This document shows, one piece after another, positions 36,000 to 48,205 of a stretch of DNA of 64,000 bases (positions within the stretch are counted from its first letter, which is position 1; each line of letters starts with the position of its first letter). The position numbers and the translations under genes were made by a program. Below the pieces are notes generated by a model, which saw only the letters and a list, made by a program, of their open reading frames with translations, was not told the DNA's origin and ran no database searches. Source of the DNA: Welwitschia mirabilis (lineage: Eukaryota > Gnetophyta > Gnetopsida > Welwitschiales); contig JBOZIK010000001.1 in assembly GCA_051453625.1 (NCBI GenBank), positions 199,888,574 through 199,952,573 on the forward strand, in the 5' to 3' direction.

Positions 36000-37755
36000 A
36001 AATTCAAGTCAAACGGAAAAATATTAATATTATACACTTTTAAAAAAATTCATGATGTCCTACTACAAGTGCACTAGGGAAAATATTCTCAAGAGAAGCC
36101 TTTGATAATGTGATATAGCAGCTATGAGAACCCCCTTATGGTAATAGTTAATCATGATTTAGCTCTGGCTTAGGGATACTTATGCCCTTTATAGTGGTTA
36201 CATTCTCCTAATCATGATAAATGGTGTATTTTAAAAAAAATTCCATTGACTTAATTTTTCATAACTCTAAATCTATAACTTCATAAGCATTCAAAACATA
36301 TTGGCTATTAAATAGTAAGTTGTTAAGGTATTACTTACTGTTATAACTAATGATTGGATGAAAATATAGTCCTAACATTATATTGATACTTTATAAAATA
36401 ACTATAAATATTTTCATGATTACTTTCCTTATTACATGATACTTTGTGTTTTTTTGCATCAAATCATACATTAATGATGTCAAGCAACTTTATAACCTAT
36501 ACCAATAGATGTTGCTAGTTTTGCATTTGGAAGCATAAAAATCAATCATTTTCATGCTTCTTTTAGTCCATTTTCATCTAATATTTTATTAGCATTCATA
36601 ATCAATTACATCAAATTTATTTCTGACATTTATATATAGTTTGTTTTAGAATAGTTCTACATCTTAGTTAATGTATCATCTTTTAGTACTTAATCCCTCT
36701 TATCATTGACTCATCCTTAGTTGCAAACCATGCTTCTTTTATTTCCAATTATATTATTTTATATTTACCGCATAGTCATTTTTATTTACCTTCATTTTAG
36801 TTAATCAAATACATCTCTTTGTCATTTTTCTTATTATGCATTCACAATCTTTTACCATCACCCATGACATATTCACTTTCTCTTCTGCACACACATCTAA
36901 ATCTTTTTTAATTTATCTTCATTATTTATTTGAGCCATTATTCATCATCTTTTATTTTCATTATCATTATGCCTTAAAAAAGGGCTTCTAGAATATATAA
37001 AGATTGCATGAGAAGTGCATGATTACTCTCTTATTTATCGTATAGTATTTTTAGCATTAGATTCATACACTTTACCTCATATCAAAAATGGGGCAATTGT
37101 AGTATAGAAATTTTACATTCTTATTTTTAGTTTATCTTATTATACTTTCATCCTATTTATATCATGATTATTTTCCTCATCCATATAATCCATTTTTACC
37201 ATCTTCTTTATCATCCCATCTCCCTAGCTTTAGTTTCATTATGTTTAAAATCTATTTACTTTAATGGTCATTAACTCTTCCAGTCATCAGTATGAATCCC
37301 ATCAAAGAAAATCTTTGTATTACAAATAACCACATTATTATTTCAACCATTAGCCTTGGAATTCTATCTCCATCTTGGTTTATGACATGGCTTAGGTGAA
37401 AAGTGAAAATTACATTAACTAAAGATAGGATAAGATTCTTTACAGATTATTTTATATAATTCCTTATATTACCTTTATAAGTTATAATAATAAAGATAAG
37501 AGGAGATTTGAAATGAGAGTAACATGAAATAAAGGATCTATGACAGAGAAAGAGTAATTAAAAGAAAAAAGACAAAATGAAAAATTCAAAATAATTTTTT
37601 AACCAAGAAGTTCATAATCCAATTATTAGCAAAGCAAATAAAAGCATAGTAATAATTAAAAAAAAAAAGAAAAAAAAAGAAACATAGTTAAGCAATTGAT
37701 TACATAGTTTACAGTGAAGGTTCTAAGTAATTGTCTAAGAAGCATCAAAATAAAA
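36000..37755 (+). repeat. Probable 5' part of the Tat 3' LTR
   Basis: It lies between the polypurine tract and the segment homologous to the left LTR. It has no counterpart in the left copy, which begins only at 25663. If it is LTR, the full LTR is about 4.9 kb and the left copy is truncated. An A-rich purine run lies at 37660-37683. No genes are visible. Confidence 0.45.
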
Positions 37756-40700
37756 TGATTCATATCAACACATCTCCATAGATTTTTCATTTTAAATTCT
37801 ACTCTCTAAGCTATAGTGATCATATTATTAAGAATCTTAAGTTGTTACATAGAAGAAATATTTATTTTAATCATTTTCTTGCATGAGTTTTCATTTTCAT
37901 TAATTAAAAGAAGAGAAGATGTGGTTATGAAATTTTGTNNNNNNNNNNNNNNNNNNNNNNNNNNNNNNNNNNNNNNNNNNNNNNNNNNNNNNNNNNNNNN
38001 NNNNNNNNNNNNNNNNNNNNNNNNNNNNNNNNNNNNNNNNNNNNNNNNNNNNNNNNNNNNNNNNNNNNNNNNNNNNNNNNNNNNNNNNNNNNNNNNNNNN
38101 NNNNNNNNNNNNNNNNNNNNNNNNNNNNNNNNNNNNNNNNNNNNNNNNNNNNNNNNNNNNNNNNNNNNNNNNNNNNNNNNNNNNNNNNNNNNNNNNNNNN
38201 NNNNNNNNNNNNNNNNNNNNNNNNNNNNNNNNNNNNNNNNNNNNNNNNNNNNNNNNNNNNNNNNNNNNNNNNNNNNNNNNNNNNNNNNNNNNNNNNNNNN
38301 NNNNNNNNNNNNNNNNNNNNNNNNNNNNNNNNNNNNNNNNNNNNNNNNNNNNNNNNNNNNNNNNNNNNNNNTTTGTGTAATCTTTTCCATTGGAATCTTG
38401 AATTCTAAATGATTCTTTATTTTAAAGGTAACATGGAGGAAATAGAAAAAAACTAGAAGGCTGATAAGCCATGGAAATAGCTTGAATTTAGGTTGGCATT
38501 TGCAACATTGTATGGTTTATGTTACATAATCATCTATGTATGAACATTAAGAAATTCTGCCTTGGCTAGCTGGCTTTTCATTAGTGGGCAATCTATTCAA
38601 GTTCAATGCTAAAAACTATCCATATCCATAATGCTTCTTTACCAAGTATGGATGTTTGATGTCACTTTTCATGGGCTCAAAGCTTATTATCATAGTTTCA
38701 TCACCTTTTATAGTAAAGCTAATTTGTTAAGATTTTAACAAAGGAATTTGCAAGAAAATATCTATTAGATAGGACCGAGTCTTTTGGTCATAGTAAAAAA
38801 ATTTCATTGTTTTCAGATAGCCAAATGTGCACTGGTTTATGCTTTAGCAAATCTTAACTATAAATTTGTTAAATCTAAAAAAGTTGCAGCTGCTATGGCA
38901 TTTGAAACATATGTAGAATTTTAAAATTCTACATCATCTTTATTACAAATTAGAGAAGAATGAAGAAGTTAAAATCAAAGATTTAATGCTAAACCTAGTA
39001 GTGAGTTTTCTCAAAAATGTTGTATTAAGTTAGCATATGTTTAATCCAAATTTACTAGCTTTTCATGACTTTATTAAGACATTATCCACAAATTAAGACC
39101 TAATTTTAGTGATTTCATTAAGATGTCAAGTTGTATCTAAGAAAATGCTATGGTTACTTTGATAAAATTATTTATCATTATTAAGAAATGTTTAAGAGGA
39201 TATTACCCATAAAAATGTCAGTTATAATCACGAGTGCATTTATTTTCTTAATCCTTATTTAGCATCTACATGTTAGTTTTAGATAAAGCAATAGTCTTGC
39301 TATTTAAAATGTTGTAAAAGATACATAAAAAATCCCCTTACAAAAAAATTCTCAAAGTAGTTATTCTTCTAATAATACTAAATCGAGATCTATCACTATA
39401 GAATTTATAAGTGTTACAACTCCATTAGTATCAAGGAGATCTTCATCTTTGCAAAAATTCTTAGAGCAAAGAAAGAAATGATTTTGTCAAAAAGACTAAA
39501 GAACATATCTATCAGTTACAAATGTTGAGATATTGCAACAAAAATCTATACCTATTTCCACCATAAGTTATTTTAAATTATTTAGTAGATACTTTCATAA
39601 ATTCAACTAGTTAATCATGAAAATAGAAAAAAGGCCTCATCCAGTGGCAGCATGGATAAGAAAAGCTTGTAACTCAAGAAAAAGAATATATCATTACAAA
39701 AAAAGGTAACAATAGGACATAAAAAGTACATGGATTGGAGGTAGCTTAAGGTAGACTATGCGTAATTCTAAAGGAGATACTACAAAGCAAAAAAAGAGAG
39801 AGAAAAAAAGTCAATTTAACAAATGTAAAAGTGCAAAAAAAGCTGTATTTAAAGATATGTCAATACTTTTAGGATTGTAGCTAACAAAGTTAGCAGACAT
39901 TAAAAAATTAAGAAAAAGGTAACAGTTAAAGGAGCAGAAATTACACGACATCACAAGGTGAAAGAGACAAATACCATTAATAAACTAGCATCTCTAGAAT
40001 GGAGGGCATGAACAACACTACAATATTTAGGTTTCATTTCCAAAATAATATGAATAAATTTTCTTATATTCCCCTTATTTTAGAATATTTTGAAAAATTT
40101 TAATTATAAATTATTAATGTTCAATTATTAAAAGACATATAATCATCTATTTCAATTTCCCTATTGTGAAATTTCAACCCTAAGGTATCCAATTTAGTCA
40201 TTTTTCAGCTCATTATTGTAAAAGTTGTCATTGTTTCATCTTTATTTGATTATACTCATCTCACAGTTGTCATCCTACATTTCACCCTGCATTCACTCAT
40301 TATTATTTATTATTTAAAAGAATTTAAATATTATATCTAATAAAATCTATTGTTATGATTCACTTAGGATTTGAATTCCAAAATGATTCCATCTAAGATT
40401 ATATCTCTTATTGTATGGGCCTAAGAAAACATTTCCTAATCTATCAAAATATTAGTTCAATCATTATACCATCTTCTTCTGATATGGTACAAATGTATTT
40501 ACATTAAAATTCATATTTATTTCATAATAAGTTTTAATTACAAGCATGTAGCCTAATGATAAAATTTACAATTACAAATTTAGGAGTCCCAAGCTTAATT
40601 ATTGATTGCTATTAGTAAAAATACTTTTGTTATCCTACATAAGTATTTTGTCTTAGTTAAAGCATGTCTACTATTTATTGCATAATTATTCTTTTGAATA

Positions 40701-40856
40701 AACATTTACTTTTTACTCAAAAAAAAAACACATGTATTCTCCTAATAATTACCTAGTTTAGTTTAAATCATTATTAAATTATTTAAAAAATTTCACATAA
40801 ATTAACCAAATAGAATTAATATTATGAAAAGAAAAGATAATAATAATAAATCATCA
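37756..40856 (+). mobile_element. Tat/Ogre-like LTR, right copy
   Basis: Homologous to 25663-28357 in direct orientation, ending TCATCA. It contains the 433-N gap. Homology continues about 100 bases beyond the LTR end, through a primer site and leader. So this LTR is followed by the start of another internal region, as in a tandem element pair. Confidence 0.75.
37939..38371. other. Assembly gap (433 N)
   Basis: A sized gap inside the right Tat LTR. The aligned left copy spans about 100-150 bases here, so the estimate may be too large. Confidence 0.99.
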
Positions 40857-40865
40857 CCAATAGTT

Positions 40866-40882
40866 TTGGTGCTAGAAGGAGG
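40866..40882 (+). other. Tat-type primer-binding site, well preserved
   Basis: TTGGTGCTAGAAGGAGG follows the LTR end after nine bases. It differs from the TTGGCGCTAGAAGGAGG-type site at one position. Confidence 0.8.
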
Positions 40883-41376
40883 ATCATAGAAAAAGCCTAG
40901 ATACCATTTAATAACCAAAGACCATAAATAGAATGTTGCAAAAAATTCTAAACAAAAATTAACAAGGGTGCATCTTATATATTTCTTATAATTTTTCAAA
41001 AATTAAATAAACTTGAGTTAACTTTTAGGCTCTAATAGACTAGAAATAACTATAGAATAAGTTTTATCTTTATTACAAGGCAATGGTTTAAATTCAAGTT
41101 ATTATGACATTTTATTTATTATCTAAGAATTTAGTAAGCTTTGTACTAAACATTAAGATTTTGGTATCCATGAAAATCTAGTATTCTTGGGCATGTCATC
41201 AAAATACGTAACTAGCTTTTAGGTATTTTATTATTTCTTCAAGTTTAAAGGATTTTCATTATCTATGGATATGTCAATGTTATTTAAACCTAAAGTTTCA
41301 ACTTCATTGACATCTTTATATTCATTATAAGCCATATCTTGAATTGCATTAAAAACATTCATTTTTATAACTAGAT

Positions 41377-41730
41377 TTACAAATCAAAATTTTCCAAATA
41401 TAATTTTATAATAATAGCATGAATGGTATCTAAGAAATGTCTTCTAGTATGAGAGAAAAAAAATTCATGATTATGCTTTATTTCTAGAACCACAAAATCT
41501 ATTAGAAAATAATGTTTGTCTACTTGATCTAAGACATCTTCAACTACTTCTTTAGGCATGCTAGAAGATCTATTAACTATATACTAAAGTACTAGATGAG
41601 ATGCTTTAAGGTTTTTAAGCTTAATTAATTATAAAAAATATAAGGCCTAAGATTTATACTAACTCCAATATCTAACAAGGCTCTATTTAAGATATTATCA
41701 ACAATTATAGATGAAATAGTAAAAGAAGTT
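41377..41730 (-). pseudogene. Athila protease remnant
   Basis: On the minus strand ALLDIGVSINLRPYIFYN holds the D-[LI]-G-[AV]-S active site. An open frame of 60 codons then begins MPKEVVEDVLDQVDKHYFLI and continues DFVVLEIKHN and HFLDTIHAI, matching the V-E-D-V-L and following strand of Athila proteases. The flap region between them has stops. Confidence 0.85.
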
Positions 41731-41882
41731 GGATATTTATACTTAAGAGAAATTTTATGTTGAATTATAGTGCTAATCTTTTTTTTTTAAAACTTTATAA
41801 GAATGCATTTTTAGCACAGCTAGAAATTTATTTGATTTCATCCAATAAAGATATGTTAATATTTACTCCCTTAAAAATTTGT

Positions 41883-41991
41883 NNNNNNNNNNNNNNNNNN
41901 NNNNNNNNNNNNNNNNNNNNNNNNNNNNNNNNNNNNNNNNNNNNNNNNNNNNNNNNNNNNNNNNNNNNNNNNNNNNNNNNNNNNNNNNNNN
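41883..41991. other. Assembly gap (109 N)
   Basis: A sized gap within the Athila gag-protease fragment. Confidence 0.99.
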
Positions 41992-42346
41992 CATATGTTT
42001 ATTTATTAGATATTTCTTGGTATTTTCTTATGTTTGGAATTCATCCATTTTCATAAATTATTTATAACTCCTCATTATTGCAGAACTAGCAAATGCTAAG
42101 TTCTTTTCTTATATTTTTATACATTTATTTATCTAATACACTAATTTTGATTATTTCCTTGGTTATTTCTAGGATATTTTATTTGGTTAAAAGTGTTGTA
42201 AATGCAATCAAGTATGATTTAAAGTTTTTCCACATTTTTCTTTATTAAATAAAACCTCACATTATAGTTTTTTATGATTTACTTTTATGATGTCATAAAT
42301 TAACCTAAGATATTTTATATCGGATTCTTCCTCCACCCTTCCCCCT

Positions 42347-42472
42347 TCTCTCTCTCTCTCTCTCTCTCTCTCNNNNNNNNNNNNNNNNNNNNNNNNNNNN
42401 NNNNNNNNNNNNNNNNNNNNNNNNNNNNNNNNNNNNNNNNNNNNNNNNNNNNNNNNNNNNNNNNNNNNNNNN

Positions 42473-42548
<76 letters not shown>

Positions 42549-42600
42549 GTCCCCCCCTCCCTTCCTCCCTCTCCCTCATCCCCCGCCTTCTCTCTCTGCT
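42347..42600. repeat. (CT)n microsatellite with a 100-N gap
   Basis: CT repeat on both sides of a 100-N run (42373-42472), then a C-rich tail with CCCCCC and CCCTCCC variants to about 42600. It lies inside the Athila gag region. Its true length is unknown. Confidence 0.95.
42373..42472. other. Assembly gap (100 N) inside the CT repeat
   Basis: A placeholder gap where the assembler probably could not span the microsatellite. Confidence 0.99.
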
Positions 42601-42899
42601 TTACAATTAAGTTTTCATAAGTTATTGTGTAAGTGATATAACTTAATAGTTAGGTACATTTTATTAATTTATTCATGAAAGATTAGCATGTTTTTTCTAA
42701 TTGGAATTGTAGGTTAGTCAAAAGGTATTTCCTTTCTTAACTATGTTAGTTTCCTCTACTTATTCAACTAGTACCTATTGAAAGATAAAAATTAAATGAT
42801 ATTCTTTTATTTCATCAATAAAACTACTAATTATAATACATATTTTAGTAGGATGAGAAGTACTAACTTTTATGGTTTTGATTTTCTTTGTAATTTCCT

Positions 42900-43450
42900 T
42901 GAATTTTTGCTTTATTATCAAATAAATCATTAATACTAAAAATTCTTGAATCCTTTAGTTCTTTCTTTACATGGGTTATTAATGATGATTTCTCCCATCC
43001 CTATAAGTTCACTAAGCTTTTCTATGAATTTTCATACATCCTATATCTCTTTTTCTAAGAATTTACCTCCCACTATCATTTCTAATAATTTCCTACTTTG
43101 TGAAGGTCAATCCATTGTAAAGAATTGAATTAAATCTTCCTTCTAAATAGCCATGTTATGAATATTTTATCACTAAATTTCTAAATCTATAAAATCTATT
43201 ATGAAAGTTTTATTCTTTCTTTGGCTATAATTCATGATTTCTCTTTCAAGAGCCTTAACTTTGTATATTGGGAAGAAATGTTTAAAGAAATTTCTTTTTA
43301 GTGCATTTTAATTTATAATGGAAAGAGATTTTAGGAAAAAATACTATTATTTAGATTTTTATTTTAGAACATAATTAAAAAGAACTAATTTTTCATTATT
43401 TACGTATGTAATGGGATAATTTCTAAAAGTATGAATGACAATTTTATAAG
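42900..43450 (-). pseudogene. Athila gag (capsid) remnant
   Basis: On the minus strand LYNGLTFTK (43105-43122 and on) is the conserved Y-N-G-L capsid motif. It is followed in neighbouring frames by MIVGGKFLEKEI and KFIEKLSELI, equivalent to the A-A-G-G and E-L-I-E boxes. EIMNYSQRKNKTFII lies upstream. Frames shift at the motif. Confidence 0.65.
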
Positions 43451-43459
43451 CTTGAATGT

Positions 43460-44509
43460 GTAGATAATGATGTTCATGTTCTAAACCTTTAAATTTTGAA
43501 AGATAATTTATGAAGGATAATTAAAATTAATAATTTTTAACATTGTTTGATATGCCTATGGAGGATGAAAGTTAATTTTATCGAGGGTTAATAAAATCAA
43601 TAACTCTAGTAATAGGGTTATGAATAATGATAAGTATAAACCATTTTTTTGCATGAGATATGATTATTAAATATTGATTTTACATTATAATTTTGAAATA
43701 TAAGACCACTAACAAGAAAGTCATGATTAAATTTGAAAATTCAGAAATATCACTGGCATAATCAACAATGAATGAATTTTCAAATAAGATTAATGATCCA
43801 TGAAAATTAAAATAAAAAATATTACTATCATGATAATACTATTAAACTATATTATTTCAAGATGGAAAAACATGAATAGAATGTAAACATATATATTTAG
43901 ATAATTCTACTAGACATTTATATTTTTAATGCTAAATTTAGATAAAATTTGAAAAAATATGTACATGACAAAAATTTCAAAACCTACTACTATTAAACAA
44001 TCATGTTAAAAGCTAGAGTATTGTAATAGAGTGAATGAATAACCTAGTGCATTATAGAAATAAATGTTATGTTTTAAATTTTTTTTAAAATGCTAATCAA
44101 TTAATAAAATTTTTAAATATAATGATCAAATTTTGAAAGAATGTTAAAAAATAGTGATATATCATTCATTAACTTACAAACTAGAAATGAAACAAGTAGC
44201 TACTGACACTTATATTTGCATGTAAAGTAAAGAGTTAAGGTTTAATGAACATGTACCTTGAGATTTGATGATGACTTAAAAACATTTAAATAAAATGTTT
44301 TACATTTATATCTTTTTTATGATTACATTTCTTAAGTTATAAGAGAAACAATGCACATAAACTTATAGAAAATTTTAAAGAAATTAATAAAAAGTATAAA
44401 ACTACTAAACATACATAATTAGAAAGCTTAAATACTAATTACTTCCCAAAAATGTTTTTAAATTTACTGTTCTTAGTATAAAGAATTCATATTTTAAGTT
44501 TAAAGCATA
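43460..44509. other. Unassigned AT-rich stretch
   Basis: By position this could hold the gag N-terminus, primer site and LTR of the minus-strand Athila fragment, but I see no diagnostic motif. Confidence 0.35.
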
Positions 44510-44519
44510 NNNNNNNNNN
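44510..44519. other. Assembly gap (10 N)
   Basis: Ten N. Confidence 0.99.
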
Positions 44520-44539
44520 TATTCTTTCATAAAAAGCAT

Positions 44540-44900
44540 ATAAGTGGTACTAAAACTATAAGGGTTAGTTAAACAAAAATTACATAAGTAAAAGGACTTA
44601 AGATGAAATTTAATGTTGTAAGGTGATAAGGATTTAATCTAGTAATAACATAGGATAACATGAATATTAGATACTACATATAATTAAGTTCATCTATTAT
44701 AGCTAATCATGTTTCTAGCTATACCAGAAATTTTATAACAATTACATGATGGATGCAACTTATTTTGATTGTAAAGATTAACTAACATAAAAGATAACTA
44801 ATCTTGATTTAAAAAATCATATAACCATATTGAAGAATATAAATAGAAAGAATAAGCATCAAAGCCAGAGGCCACCATTAAATATTAATCTCCTATTGTA
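44540..44900 (+). repeat. Dispersed repeat, copy 2
   Basis: Direct copy of 10045-10450. About 0.95 kb further right lies an antisense tRNA-like segment similar to those in the Del-like LTRs. Confidence 0.6.
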
Positions 44901-45842
44901 TATGAATATATACATTAAGATAATTAATGAATTAAAATATATAAAATTCATGTCTTAACATTAGCTTAGCTATGAGAACAAAAAGAGTAATTCCAAACAA
45001 AAACTAGCATTCATTCATAGAATAAAGCAACCTTACTATTATTCTTCCATTAAAAATTTAAGAAATTTTAGATGCTTATTTCTCATACATTAAGATCAAA
45101 TCAAATAGTATTTTGATGTAAAATATAAATATTTTAAAAGAGAGAAATAATTGATAAATTATTTTAATCTTAAGCATTATAAATTATATTATCATAAGAA
45201 AATATTAAGAATATCAAAATCAAGGAGATCATAAGGATCACCATCACTTTCTTAACTTGATATTTTATATTATTAATGAAGAAGGGTCTTATGCACTAAT
45301 CTATAGATCATTTTTTATAAACATAAAATTTCATTATATACAATAATAGGACTCGTAATACCAAAATAATATCATCACCATTTAAATATGAATCATTTTA
45401 TAATATGATCTTTAAAATGAAAAGAATAATAAATCTTATGCATCTTAATACATAACTCATATTAGCCTTAAAACACCAATAGAACATTTATGTAATAATT
45501 ATTTAATTAATGCATGAAAAGGACATTCACCATTGTTATTGCATTGAAATTAATCATAAATGTCTTAATTATAAAAAACATAAAATATAAACTATTAATG
45601 TTTATGCTTCATTAACTAATAATGCACATATACAATAAAATACATGAAATTACATAATTTTCCTATGTTTAGAAATGGGCATGCCCCATGAAACAATCCC
45701 TTCATATGCTTCAAAAGGATGAAAAAGAGCTTGAAAGATGTTTAGACATAAGTTTTATATATTTTAACATCTTACTTATGCTTATTTTATTATTTTACTA
45801 TCTATATCATTAGCTTTTAGTTTTTTCAATTAAAATACATTT

Positions 45843-45905
45843 TCTAGAATCAAACTCACAATCACATAGTTACAAGAGCATTGCTCTATCATTAGCATAG
45901 GATCT
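45843..45905 (-). other. tRNA-like segment
   Basis: On the minus strand CTAATGATAGAGCAATGCTC resembles an A box and D-arm. About 25 bases later GTGAGTTTGATTC resembles a B box. This is the best-preserved A-box side of the four segments. No CCA-proximal stem is evident. Confidence 0.45.
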
Positions 45906-47014
45906 TAGTCCTTGTTATTATATTTTACTTATGATATAATGTTAAGAGCCTAAATTACTAAAAAAGTTTTTATATTATTATACAAGTTAATTTGGATAAA
46001 TTAACAAACTATCAAAATGCAGAACTGTCAAACCCATAAGGGACTATGCCAAGAAGCATTCATATTATACCATGGTGATTCAATTTTATTAGTACAATGA
46101 TATCTTGAAATTGGAATTTTGAGCTTTGAAAATAAAATTTACATTGACTCGTTAATAATAATTATAATTTTTTAAAAGAAATATTAGTAACATATTATCT
46201 TACACAAATAGACAAGATGGATCATAATTCTATGTTAAAGAGGTATATATAACTAATTATGTTTATTAAGGTGAAAGCACAATGAGATTATATTGGTGGG
46301 TAATTACTCCTACCATTGCTCACAATTCCTTATCATAGGTACATAGAAATCAAGCAACTCAAATGCTAATGAATTACTAATACTTACTAACCACTTTGGT
46401 TACTAGTACTGGGGCATGTGAGCTTCTACAATGCCATTGGGTTGTTGGTAACTATAAATAATATTTTATGATTACACAATAGACATGATGCCTAGAAAAC
46501 AATTAGAAAAGAAATTTATTTAAAGTAACAAATGAAGAAGAACTTGGTATATAAATTAAAATTACAAGAATTATGAAACTACATCTAAGAAAAGTAACTT
46601 ATGATAAGATAGGCTTACCATGTGATGCCCAATCACAACTTAGAGGTACATGTTATTTTTACCTCCATTTCTAAATAGTTCTAAGTGAACTTTTCAAGAT
46701 TTATTTAATAGATGTTTTTTCTTGCTTAAGCTCTTATAAGTATAATAAAAATCCTTTGGTACATGGAGTTAAAGATTTAACTATTTTATTACCTAGATAC
46801 ACTATCATAGCAATAGAAGATACATGATTGATGTCTAATAGTAACAACTATTGTTAATGCTTTTTCTTATTATTAATATTTTTTTAAATGGTTCTATGAT
46901 TGATTTCTATACTCATAAATTCATTTCATATATAACAAGATATTTTATTTCTTATGTTAGTAGATCTTTATAATTAAAATATACTACAATTATCATAGTG
47001 AGATACTTTATATG
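45906..47014. other. Unassigned AT-rich stretch
   Basis: No recognisable gene or RNA. Probably LTR or flanking repeat. Confidence 0.35.
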
Positions 47015-47049
47015 TGTAGCACCCCTATTATCGCATCTAAAAATTTCTT

Positions 47050-47140
47050 CTAGCTCTAATACCAAAATGTTAAGCCTCAAAATTCTAATGTTGAAAACTT
47101 CAAAACTCACTCTAATGCTCTAATACCAAAATTTAAAGCA
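47050..47140 (-). other. Two primer-site-like motifs inside the LTR end
   Basis: On the minus strand TTTTGGTATTAGAGC occurs twice, about 65 bases apart, and resembles the iMet primer core. Both lie inside the LTR just before its terminus. They suggest that the LTR end and primer site were duplicated or shifted at some time. Confidence 0.45.
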
Positions 47141-47686
47141 CAAAAAAGACTAAGTTGATAAAGAAACATGGCTTGCTTTTCTAGTTAAGACTCATATAGA
47201 ATTAATACTCAAGATTATATAAATGTTCATAAGGTGTAACTAAAGAACTTCTAATTACAAGTATTCTACTTAGCAATGTGAATATAACCAAATATATAAA
47301 TATCTAATTAGAGTGAATAATAGTTTTTCCTCAAGAGTAATAAATTTTATTACTTAGGATAGATCATGATATTCTCCTAAAAGATTATTAAATAATAATT
47401 TCCAACATTCATAAATTAGATGTTATACTCATGATAGTTTAATTATTTAAAAAAATACAAAGTGGAATTTATTTACCTAAGATATAAGCATTATTAAGTG
47501 TATGAAGAACCAAAAAAATATATATGTATATATCTTCTATTATTTTATTTTATAAAGTTTTTTTATATTTGAAAACTCTTCATTATAATTATCTATTCAA
47601 GTTCATAGTGGGTTGTGCACATTTTATATTTATGCACTAATATAACCATTATAAGAAAAGTTAAGAAAAAGGGATTCACTTATAAT

Positions 47687-47742
47687 GGGAGTCAAACCTA
47701 GAACTGTTCACATTCTAATAATCTAACCATTTAACCAAAGAG
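47687..47742 (-). other. tRNA-like segment in the 3' LTR
   Basis: On the minus strand TTTGGTTAAATGGTTAGATT (A-box and D-loop side) and later TCTAGGTTTGACTCCC (B-box side). The copy in the 5' LTR is at 55411-55471. Confidence 0.55.
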
Positions 47743-48079
47743 AACTACTTAGAAGGGAAATCTTAATATACAAAACAAAGAAAGAGGCAGAAAGATACAA
47801 TCCTAAAATGATATGTATTAAAGCTATTTGACTCGAGTATGAATGAAAGGACAAAGATATGAAGCAAATTTGAAATAAAAGACCTCATTCAAGTCATTAT
47901 CTAAAATGATAAACTATGCCGAGCGAAAAGCATGGGAGACACATTCACAAGTACTCATTGTTGATAACCCTTTTTTTTTTCAATAAAACTATTAAGAATT
48001 GAATCCTTACCTTAATACTTCATGGATTTAGATGATGGCTTAAGTGTGAATGTGTTTTAATGGGAATCACATTTGAAGT

Positions 48080-48205
48080 AAATACAATTAAGACATCAAA
48101 GAGAAGGAACACCATGCAAGAGGAAAGGCACTACATAGATGAAACACCACACAAAAGGAGGAGTTTTACATAGAAGGAAGAGCACTACTGGGGAGATTGA
48201 GTGCT
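48080..48205 (+). repeat. Purine-rich degenerate repeat in the LTR
   Basis: Variants of 'agaaggaacaccatgcaagag' and 'gaaacaccacacaaaaggag' recur about every 26-30 bases. The equivalent lies at 55810-55905 in the 5' LTR. Confidence 0.5.

Larger units (their letters stand above)
41000..44200 (-). mobile_element. Athila gag-protease fragment, minus strand
   Basis: A protease remnant (41377-41730), a gag motif (43105-43122) and intervening gaps lie in Athila order on the minus strand. The left edge abuts the leader of the right Tat copy near 41000, and no pol follows. I cannot recognise its LTR or primer site, which should lie to the right. Confidence 0.65.

Noticed and set aside
37816-38412. 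Long open frames on both strands across the 433-N gap
   Set aside because: Most of the translation is N; the flanks are Tat LTR sequence.
42262-42579. Minus-strand open frame coding for an arginine-glutamate repeat
   Set aside because: It is the (CT)n microsatellite read in frame plus a gap, not a protein gene.
45843-45905. A functional tRNA gene
   Set aside because: A- and B-box-like text is present but acceptor, anticodon and T stems do not pair convincingly.
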